Assembly: GCA_019894655.1 (NCBI GenBank)
Contig: JAGXNZ010000278.1
Coordinates: 1-5,526, forward strand
Length of the DNA stretch: 5,526 bases
Direction of reading: 5' to 3'
From: Promethearchaeota archaeon
Lineage (GTDB): Archaea > Asgardarchaeota > Lokiarchaeia > Sigynarchaeales > SOKP01
This document shows positions 1 to 5,394 of this stretch, piece after piece. The notes beneath the pieces are model-generated. The model ran no database searches and was not told where the DNA came from. It was given only the letters and a program-made list of their open reading frames with translations. A program made the position numbers and the translations under genes. How positions within the stretch are numbered: position 1 is the first letter of the stretch; each line of letters opens with the position of its first letter.

Positions 1-2228
1 CTTAGATTAAAATAACCATACCCTTGGGATTGAAAAATATCATCATCACAATTTACAGTAATATTATAATTGCCATCACCATAGTCATAATTACTTAGTG
101 GAGTATAAGGAGTTGAATTAACATAAACGGTCCTAATCGCACCAAATATACCACTATCTTTAATAGTATCATTATAAAACAAGGAGATATTAAAAGTTTC
201 AGTTGAATCAAAGGATGTCTTTAGAATTGATTCATCTAATTCTGTTTCTCCTAAAATAGTAATATCTAGTGTTTTAGTCTGATTATGATAATAAGTATTA
301 TTTGCTCTAATCGTTATTGAATTTGAACCATAATTAAACTCTGTGTTATTACAATCAAAAGTAATGTTGTATTGACCATTATCAATATATTCTACACTTT
401 CGTTTACAGAGCTATAAGTTCCAGCATTAATTTTGTAGTAAATATCACCAACGGAAATATCCCGACTTTGTCCTATATCATTATAGGTTATAGTGATATT
501 GAAAATAGCGCCAGAATTTAAGATTGTATTCTGCGATGGTTGATTAATGATCAAACTCGTTTCTGCAAATATAGTCATATTGTCCCTAAAATATCCCGCA
601 TCAGTACCATTATTCCATAGAGTCAGTGTTCGAAACTTTCCGTATTTGGTTATAGTATCAGATATATCCCAATCACCAAAATATAAGTCATTGCCTGAAC
701 CAAAAGAGCTATTAATAAATGTATGATTTAATTGATCGTTTAATACTAATGGATTAAAAATGCTATGATTTATATTCCCATTACTAATAGGACTTGAAAA
801 AGTTCCGTTGAAATGAACAAGATTAGTATAATTAAAAGTATCTGCTGGTGTAGTAACAACATACTTTTTTATATTCATAAGAAGATTCGAAGATGTGGCA
901 TTCAAGAACCAAAATGTGCCATTTCCGGCATTTAACACTTGTATGTTTTTATAATTACTGAGATAATCTGTTATTATATCATCCGTTTTATTTGTACCAC
1001 CATTCCACACTTCAATATTTGTCCATCTGGAAGAAATAGTGAAATTTATAGTATAATTATTGAACCGCGAATCAAAATAATTTAACCCATCGGATTTTGT
1101 CACATTCCAAAAAACATCCTGTCCGTTTCCTAAAACTTCAAAACTAGAATCCACTTTTAAGTCCGTCTTAGTGTAATTAATTTGTACTCTCGTTATATTA
1201 CAAGAGACATCCCACCAATCTGCAGATACATTGAAATCAATAGTACCTGATAAATCTTTTAAGATACTTTCAGTCATAAGATATTTTCCTTTTTGAAAAC
1301 TGACATCACTTACACTTTTATTATTTATTTCAAGTCCAATTTGAGAAGGTTTAGGAGTATTATTCAATGGAACAAAATCAATTTCTACTGCGGCATCTAC
1401 CTTTGACCCTGCAATATTAAATTCGTTTTCTCCATTATCTAATACGTAATTATCATTTACACCATCTCCACCTATTGTAGTTAATTCACCATATATTTCA
1501 ATATCAACGCCAGCGCCAATTTCTTCAATATTTAAATAAAAAGTATCATTGTATGTTTCTGAACAATTGAATAAAGAACCTATATTTGTCATATTGTGCC
1601 AATGAGGTGAATTTCCTGTGATTACTGACAAATCAACTATTGGAAGTGCATATACAAGATTAAATGGTTTTGGTATAGAACCATCTAACTCTGAATTATA
1701 CAACGATATTGAAAGTCTTGTAAGGAGAGGTGCTGTTCTATTTAAATAAATGGATATATTTTCTATATATCCCACACCTCTAGCTTTGAATGATATATAA
1801 TGAGTATTAACAGCATCTATTACTCGTGCGGATGTTGCGTCCTCATACAAAATAGTTTTATTTGGAGCATTTATGTCATCTACATCAATATTTATATTAG
1901 ATGTATTATATCCCTGAAATTTTGGTGCTGGTTCTTGAAAAATATTTGCATTATCTAAATTAGAAAAAGATATTGTTGATGTATTTAAAATAGATTGATG
2001 CAATGTAATATTAACTTTATCCCCAACTCCGTTAGAAGAAGGAATCGAATCAGAAGTTTTTGGAAGGATATATTGATCACCAAAGTCAATAATATTACCC
2101 TCCTCATAGCCTTTATCTAAAAAGAGCGAGTTAAAGAGCGGCAAACCTAAATTGGTCAATATCATTCCGAAAGATAATAAGAGTAGGATGAGCAGTTTTT
2201 TTTTACTATTTGATCTACCGAATTTCAT
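1..2228 (-). CDS. Large secreted/surface glycoprotein with Ig-like repeats, 3' end outside window
   Basis: I translated this minus-strand frame by hand. It is open from an ATG at 2228-2226 to the left edge: 742 codons without a stop, C-terminus missing. Residues 1-11 are basic and 12-29 are strongly hydrophobic (LLILLLLSFGMIL), a Sec-type signal peptide or anchor, so the protein should be exported. The remainder is Asn/Thr/Ser/Ile/Tyr-rich, predicted beta-rich, and carries 37 N-x-S/T sequons, about one per 20 residues, which implies heavy N-glycosylation. Recurring units are G-N-x...F-W/Y (about 367, 435, 512), W-N-x-G-T (408, 538) and two roughly 100-residue Ig-like repeats from residue 576. 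There are few cysteines (222, 343, 626, 727). No catalytic motif is visible. An in-frame TAA lies just upstream (2255-2253); a GTG three codons before the ATG is a less likely start. Similar large repeat proteins are common in Asgard genomes. A role as surface-layer, adhesin or cell-envelope protein is inferred; the exact function is unknown. Confidence 0.85.
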   Translation of the reverse strand, partial: MKFGRSNSKKKLLILLLLSFGMILTNLGLPLFNSLFLDKGYEEGNIIDFGDQYILPKTSDSIPSSNGVGDKVNITLHQSILNTSTISFSNLDNANIFQEPAPKFQGYNTSNINIDVDDINAPNKTILYEDATSARVIDAVNTHYISFKARGVGYIENISIYLNRTAPLLTRLSISLYNSELDGSIPKPFNLVYALPIVDLSVITGNSPHWHNMTNIGSLFNCSETYNDTFYLNIEEIGAGVDIEIYGELTTIGGDGVNDNYVLDNGENEFNIAGSKVDAAVEIDFVPLNNTPKPSQIGLEINNKSVSDVSFQKGKYLMTESILKDLSGTIDFNVSADWWDVSCNITRVQINYTKTDLKVDSSFEVLGNGQDVFWNVTKSDGLNYFDSRFNNYTINFTISSRWTNIEVWNGGTNKTDDIITDYLSNYKNIQVLNAGNGTFWFLNATSSNLLMNIKKYVVTTPADTFNYTNLVHFNGTFSSPISNGNINHSIFNPLVLNDQLNHTFINSSFGSGNDLYFGDWDISDTITKYGKFRTLTLWNNGTDAGYFRDNMTIFAETSLIINQPSQNTILNSGAIFNITITYNDIGQSRDISVGDIYYKINAGTYSSVNESVEYIDNGQYNITFDCNNTEFNYGSNSITIRANNTYYHNQTKTLDITILGETELDESILKTSFDSTETFNISLFYNDTIKDSGIFGAIRTVYVNSTPYTPLSNYDYGDGNYNITVNCDDDIFQSQGYGYFNL
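3..503 (-). repeat. Two tandem ~102-residue Ig-like repeats in the surface protein
   Basis: Residues 576-584 (FNITITYND) align with 679-687 (FNISLFYND), and residues 617-626 (NGQYNITFDC) align with 718-727 (DGNYNITVNC), offsets of 103 and 101. Each unit starts with a strand ending in Y-N-D and has a late strand ending in Cys. The period and alternating strands suit an Ig-like or bacterial Ig-type fold. The second copy is cut by the window edge, so further copies may follow. Confidence 0.7.
564..1148 (-). repeat. Degenerate protein repeats: G-N-x-FW and W-N-x-G-T units in the surface protein
   Basis: Within residues 361-555 a degenerate unit recurs. The lead-in is G-N-G or G-N-D followed within a few residues by F-W or Y-F and a sequon: LGNGQDVFWNVT at 366-377, AGNGTFWFLNAT at 434-445, GSGNDLYFGDWDIS at 510-523. 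A second motif, hydrophobic-x-W-N-x-G-T, appears at 406-412 (EVWNGGT) and 536-542 (TLWNNGT). The repeats are clear in protein but diverged in DNA, so they are old duplications. They probably represent beta-sandwich modules on the cell exterior. Confidence 0.55.
2130..2228 (-). other. Signal peptide / N-terminal membrane anchor of the surface protein
   Basis: Residues 1-33 have a Lys/Arg-rich n-region (MKFGRSNSKKK) followed by an uninterrupted hydrophobic core rich in Leu and Ile up to about residue 29, then a polar segment. This is the standard layout of a Sec signal peptide. There is no lipobox cysteine. The cleavage point cannot be fixed by eye, and it could remain as an uncleaved anchor. 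Confidence 0.75.
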
Positions 2229-2273
2229 AATTATCACAAATATATTTTTTATTTAATGGTTTGTAATATATCT

Positions 2274-2282
2274 ATTATATAA
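2274..2282 (-). promoter_or_regulatory. Candidate TATA box for the surface-protein gene
   Basis: Read on the minus strand, TTATATAA(T) lies about 50 bases before the ATG at 2228. An archaeal initiation site about 26 bases downstream would fall near 2252 and give a leader of about 24 nt. A weak GTGAT just before the start (2237-2233) could pair with the 16S tail, but no full Shine-Dalgarno sequence is present. The call rests on motif and spacing only, in very AT-rich DNA. Confidence 0.35.
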
Positions 2283-2382
2283 GATTAATCGCGTAATTTG
2301 AATATAAAATTTCTTTTTTGCAAATCCTCAAAATTATTTAACTAACAGGAATAATAAGAGGAAATCACTTTTTATCAATGCA

Positions 2383-2392
2383 TTTTATATAA
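2383..2392 (+). promoter_or_regulatory. TATA box giving a probable leaderless methyltransferase transcript
   Basis: TTTTATATAA is centred near 2388, 26-27 bases before the A of the start codon at 2415. That is the usual distance between an archaeal TATA box and the transcription start, so transcription should begin at or within a base or two of the ATG. The intervening bases contain no GGAGG-like element, which agrees with leaderless translation. The purine-rich BRE normally expected just upstream is not obvious. Confidence 0.5.
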
Positions 2393-2414
2393 TTTTCGTG
2401 CTAATATAGTAATA

Positions 2415-3344
2415 ATGGCTAATCAAAATAATCCGTCTCATAAAAAAAGTAAAACTAGTTCTTTTGGGGTATCTAAACGAGAAAGTCATGACGCTTCTCA
2501 ATTTTATAATTCTAAACTTTACCAAAATATACCAAAACCGCGAAAAACTGTATATGATGATAATTCCAGATTTATTCCCGTAGAAATTATTGATAATATT
2601 GTATTAGGAGATAGTAAGAGAATGAATCAATTACCAGATAATTCAGTGCATCTCATGATTACTTCTCCTCCCTACAATGTTACAAAAGATTACGACGATG
2701 ATTTAACTCTCAGAGATTATTTAAAATTACTTAAGGATGTTTTCGAAGAAACATGGCGAGTTCTAGTACCCGGCGGTAGAGCTGCTATAAATATCGCAAA
2801 CATCGGTAGGAAACCATATATTCCGCTACATGCGTATGTAATTGAAATTATGCATAAAATTGGGTTTCATATGCGTGGTGAGATTATCTGGAATAAAGCT
2901 GTTTCTGCAGGAGTGTCTACAGCGTGGGGATCTTTTGCATCTGCGAGTAATCCATGTCTTAGAGACGTACATGAATACATTCTAATATTTTCAAAAATTA
3001 CAAATAGATTAGAAAAAGGTGAAAAAAAAAATACTATTGAAAAATCAAATTTTATCGAATGGTCTAAATCAATTTGGAAATTCTCTGCTGTTTCCGCTAA
3101 AAAAGTTGGACACCCAGCACCTTTTCCAATTGAGCTCCCTCGACGATTAATTGAATTTTATTCTTATGAAAATGATGTAATTTTAGATCCTTTTATAGGT
3201 AGCGGCACAACTGCCCTTGCAGCAATTGAGCTTAATAGACATTATGTTGGTTATGATATCTCTCAAGAATATGTTGATTTGGCTTTGAAAAAAATCAACG
3301 AAGTCAAAAACCAACATAAATTAGATAAATTTTTGAATGATTAG
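2415..3344 (+). CDS. Beta-class DNA N6-adenine/N4-cytosine methyltransferase
   Basis: The 309-residue protein should transfer a methyl group from S-adenosylmethionine to an exocyclic amino group of adenine or cytosine in duplex DNA. Catalytic motif IV is T-S-P-P-Y-N at 83-88. Motif X-like G-H-P-A-P-F-P is at 232-238. The AdoMet-binding motif I, D-P-F-I-G-S-G-T-T, is at 258-266, followed by Y-V-G-Y-D (277-281) with the ribose-binding acid D281. Catalytic motif before AdoMet motif defines the beta class (N6_N4_Mtase family). S-P-P-Y is more usual in N4-cytosine enzymes, but some N6-adenine enzymes use it, so the base is undecided. Residues 1-50 form a Lys/Ser-rich, probably flexible extension. 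The segment between about 130 and 230 must hold the short target-recognition region. No endonuclease or specificity gene adjoins it, so it looks like an orphan methylase. The start fits the TATA spacing. Confidence 0.9.
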   Translation: MANQNNPSHKKSKTSSFGVSKRESHDASQFYNSKLYQNIPKPRKTVYDDNSRFIPVEIIDNIVLGDSKRMNQLPDNSVHLMITSPPYNVTKDYDDDLTLRDYLKLLKDVFEETWRVLVPGGRAAINIANIGRKPYIPLHAYVIEIMHKIGFHMRGEIIWNKAVSAGVSTAWGSFASASNPCLRDVHEYILIFSKITNRLEKGEKKNTIEKSNFIEWSKSIWKFSAVSAKKVGHPAPFPIELPRRLIEFYSYENDVILDPFIGSGTTALAAIELNRHYVGYDISQEYVDLALKKINEVKNQHKLDKFLND

Positions 3345-3360
3345 TTTAAAATAGGACCAT

Positions 3361-3378
3361 CTTTTTCATTTCTATTTT
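3361..3378 (+). terminator. T-rich terminator of the methyltransferase gene
   Basis: Seventeen bases after the methyltransferase stop codon there are T5 and T4 tracts separated by short C/A interruptions. Archaeal RNA polymerase commonly stops at such U-rich stretches without a hairpin. The position, in a 41-base gap between two convergent genes, supports the call. A further T7 run (3404-3410) lies inside the 3' end of the opposite gene and could act as a backup. Confidence 0.4.
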
Positions 3379-3385
3379 GCTAGAA

Positions 3386-4084
3386 TTATGAAATTGCATC
3401 GGGTTTTTTTAGAATAATCCTTGCATCTACGCAAATTAAGCCGTTTTTATAAATGAAAACAGGATTTAAGTCCATTTCATTTATTTCTTCATGTTCTATT
3501 ACTAAATCAGATATTTTTAGTAACGTATTTACGATCGCATCTATGTCCGCTTTCGGTTTACCTCGATACCCATCTAATATTGGAAATCCTTTTATTTCGT
3601 GGATTTGTTCTCGGGCGTCATATTCCGTAATTGGAGCAATTCTAAAACTTACATCTTCTAAGAGTTCAACTAAAATGCCACCAATCCCAAACATCAAAGC
3701 TGGACCAAATTGAGCATCTGTAGTCATTCCAATTATTAATTCTGTTATTGGTTCATCAGCCATTTTTTGTACGCTAATCATCTTCTTGCTTTGGGAAGAA
3801 ATTTTCATTAAATCGTCATAAGCTGCTATAGTTTCATCTTCATTTTTAATATTTAATTTAACTGCCCCAGTATCAGATTTGTGTACGATATCTTCAGCTA
3901 TTAGTTTTAGAACTACAGGAAATCCTATTTTATTAGCAGCGGTAACAGTTTCTTCTTTCGTGAGTGCTAATTCTTGTTCAGGAATAGGTATGCCTATATC
4001 CTTTAGCAACTCTTTAGATTCAAATTCCGTAAGTACCATCTGATTTGATTCTAATTTATTTTTAAGCAATTCGGAAATATTCAT
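3386..4084 (-). CDS. ADP-forming acetate/acyl-CoA ligase, beta (ATP-grasp) subunit
   Basis: This 232-residue protein matches the ATP-grasp beta subunit of the archaeal ADP-forming acetyl-CoA synthetase, which makes ATP from ADP, phosphate and acyl-CoA at the end of peptide, pyruvate or sugar fermentation in the cytoplasm. Visible marks: an N-terminal helix pair leading to L-x-x-x-G-I-P-I-P (26-35); V-V-L-K (57-60); H-K-S-D-T-G-A-V at 68-75, where H68 corresponds to the family's phosphorylated beta histidine; the F-G-P-A-L-M-F-G-I-G-G core (126-136); D-G-Y-R-G (171-175); E-M-D-L-N-P (203-208), the metal/nucleotide-binding acid region; and C-terminal V-D-A-R (219-222). The length equals the separate beta subunits of Pyrococcus-type enzymes. 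In many other archaea and bacteria this domain is fused behind the alpha subunit. The alpha subunit, which carries the CoA-binding domain and the other histidine, is not in the window, so it must be encoded elsewhere. Acyl substrate cannot be told from the beta subunit alone. Confidence 0.9.
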   Translation of the reverse strand: MNISELLKNKLESNQMVLTEFESKELLKDIGIPIPEQELALTKEETVTAANKIGFPVVLKLIAEDIVHKSDTGAVKLNIKNEDETIAAYDDLMKISSQSKKMISVQKMADEPITELIIGMTTDAQFGPALMFGIGGILVELLEDVSFRIAPITEYDAREQIHEIKGFPILDGYRGKPKADIDAIVNTLLKISDLVIEHEEINEMDLNPVFIYKNGLICVDARIILKKPDAIS

Positions 4085-4106
4085 TAAAATTAACTCAAGT
4101 AATATC

Positions 4107-4119
4107 TAATTAAAATTTT
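4107..4119 (-). promoter_or_regulatory. Candidate TATA box for the CoA ligase beta gene
   Basis: On the minus strand AAATTTTAATTAG is centred about 29 bases before the ATG at 4084, so a transcript would start within a few bases of it and be nearly leaderless. It overlaps the perfect 10-bp palindrome TAAAATTTTA (4111-4120). In DNA this AT-rich such boxes are common by chance; the spacing is the only real support. Confidence 0.3.
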
Positions 4120-4200
4120 AGGTTTAAGATTAATAATAGGTAGTTAAGTTATAAAAAAAATTTAAATATAACGAGTGGTATTTTTAAAGAAAAGAAACCC

Positions 4201-4235
4201 TAATTTCTTAAAAAAAACACCACACATAGAAATTA
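4201..4235. repeat. 8-bp inverted repeat upstream of the GTPase gene
   Basis: TAATTTCT (4201-4208) is exactly mirrored by AGAAATTA (4228-4235), with a 19-base spacer containing an A8 run and CACCACACA. The right arm overlaps the expected BRE/TATA position of the GTPase gene, 28-35 bases before its ATG. It could be an operator for a dimeric repressor, or a chance event in AT-rich sequence. Confidence 0.3.
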
Positions 4236-4240
4236 ATCAA
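4228..4240 (+). promoter_or_regulatory. Candidate BRE/TATA element for the GTPase gene
   Basis: A purine-rich AGAAA followed by TTAATCAA is centred about 26-30 bases before the ATG at 4263, the distance expected for a leaderless archaeal transcript. The box is not a good TATA consensus. No Shine-Dalgarno sequence precedes the start, which agrees with little or no leader. Confidence 0.25.
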
Positions 4241-4262
4241 TAATCTATTTATTATCTGTATA

Positions 4263-5354
4263 ATGCAATCTAAAACCGCAACAAAAGAGGAAAACCTTCA
4301 GATTCTTTTAAAAAATTTTGTAGAATCGCGGGATGATGTTTTAATAGGTTTCATTTATTCAAATGATGGATTGTTATTTGCAAAATATGGAAAAACAGAA
4401 GGTACGATAAAAGAAGACCAGGAGAAAGAAGATATTTACGGTGCATTTACTGCTATCGTTGAAAGCTTACTAGATAAAATAAGTTTGGAATACAAATCTG
4501 GTCGCTATGGTAGTGGTTCGTTTGAAACTGACGATAATCGTATAATTTATTTGGAAGCAGGATTTGAAGCAATTCTCTTATTGGTCTGTGATTATGAAAC
4601 AAATTTAAACAAGTTGTTTCCAATTGCATATCTTGTTGTCGAGAAAATTGCTCAGTTACTTGAAAACAGTTTTGATTTTAAATACAATTCTCTTGAAATT
4701 CCAGATCTAAACATATATGATAGCTTTTCTTTAGGATTAGATAAGTTTTCAATTCAAGAATCAACACCTATCGTTGATGGAGTAAAGGCAACTCATCAAT
4801 TTACGAAAGAAAAACATATAGAAAAATTATTTAAATTAATTATACTCGGTTCGGGAGCAGTTGGAAAAACCACCTTAGTGAATCGATTTTTGAAAAAAGA
4901 AAACATTGTTGACTATCGACCCACATTGGGTATAAGTCTTTCCACACAACAGTATTATGTCCAAGGTTTTAAGGATGACATTATAAAGTTTTTAATATGC
5001 GATCTAGCGGGGCAAAGTTATTTCAGACGCGTTAGAAAAGAATATTACAAAGGGGCTAACTGTGCATTTATAGTCTACGATGTTACTAGAAGAGATACTT
5101 TTGAAGAAGCAATAAATTCTTGGTTTGCCGATGCAAAAAAAGAATTGGGAAACATTTCTTTTGTTCTCATCGGAAACAAAATTGATAAGGAAGATGAAAG
5201 AGAGGTATCTAAAGAAGAAGGATTAGCAAAAGCTAAAGAAATAAAAAGTTTTTTCATAGAAACATCGGCATTACATAACATAAATGTTCAAGACACATTC
5301 AAAATTATCGGGATAGGATTGTTTTTTAAATATTTTGAAGAGAACGAGAATTAA
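4263..5354 (+). CDS. Roadblock/LC7-type domain fused to a Ras/Rab-like small GTPase
   Basis: The 363-residue cytoplasmic protein has two modules. Residues 1-140 predict as helix-strand-strand-helix-strand-strand-strand-helix (helix 7-22, strands 25-41, helix 57-78, strands 84-109, helix 113-135), the Roadblock/LC7 order. A linker (about 141-187) leads to a complete G domain: P-loop G-S-G-A-V-G-K-T (196-203, K202 and T203 for phosphate and Mg); G2 Thr221 in R-P-T-L-G; G3 D-L-A-G-Q (247-251), with Gln251 at the Ras Gln61 position; G4 N-K-I-D (305-308); G5 E-T-S-A-L (333-337). All catalytic residues are present, so it should bind and hydrolyse GTP. There is no C-terminal cysteine box, so no prenyl anchor. 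Known parallels are bacterial MglA with its Roadblock partner MglB, and Rag GTPases with Roadblock proteins of Ragulator. Asgard genomes are rich in such GTPases. A role in self-regulation or dimerisation through the Roadblock part is inferred. A longin fold for the N-terminus is the main alternative; I favour Roadblock because a helix precedes the first strand. Confidence 0.88.
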   Translation: MQSKTATKEENLQILLKNFVESRDDVLIGFIYSNDGLLFAKYGKTEGTIKEDQEKEDIYGAFTAIVESLLDKISLEYKSGRYGSGSFETDDNRIIYLEAGFEAILLLVCDYETNLNKLFPIAYLVVEKIAQLLENSFDFKYNSLEIPDLNIYDSFSLGLDKFSIQESTPIVDGVKATHQFTKEKHIEKLFKLIILGSGAVGKTTLVNRFLKKENIVDYRPTLGISLSTQQYYVQGFKDDIIKFLICDLAGQSYFRRVRKEYYKGANCAFIVYDVTRRDTFEEAINSWFADAKKELGNISFVLIGNKIDKEDEREVSKEEGLAKAKEIKSFFIETSALHNINVQDTFKIIGIGLFFKYFEENEN

Positions 5355-5380
5355 ATTAAAATCTAAAAAAAGATTAATTT
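5353..5380. terminator. Hairpin between convergent genes, possible two-way terminator
   Basis: Overlapping the last two bases of the GTPase stop codon, AAATTAAAATCT (5353-5364) pairs with AGATTAATTT (5371-5380) around an A6 loop, with two bulged A residues in the left arm. On the minus strand the loop reads T6, and the T-rich stretch TTTTATTTTC lies just before it (5390-5381). It could therefore serve the right-edge gene at least as well as the GTPase gene. The stem is almost all A-T and weak. Confidence 0.35.
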
Positions 5381-5394
5381 GAAAATAAAATTAA

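Noticed and set aside
2264..2277. Small palindrome TAATA-TATC-TATTA in the first divergent region
   Set aside because: Five A-T pairs around a 4-base loop are expected by chance in sequence of this composition.
2415..3344. Part of a complete restriction-modification system
   Set aside because: Neither flanking gene is a nuclease or specificity subunit, and both lie on the opposite strand with unrelated functions.
3453..3713. Plus-strand open frame of 86 codons
   Set aside because: It lies wholly opposite the CoA ligase beta gene, whose protein has clear family motifs. Its own translation is Ser/Ile-rich with no recognisable domain.
4111..4120. Perfect palindrome TAAAATTTTA as an operator
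   Set aside because: It is pure A/T, and such 10-mers arise often by chance here. It overlaps a candidate TATA box, which explains it as well.
5075..5281. Minus-strand open frame of 68 codons
   Set aside because: It is antisense to the G4-G5 part of the GTPase and has no motif or promoter of its own.
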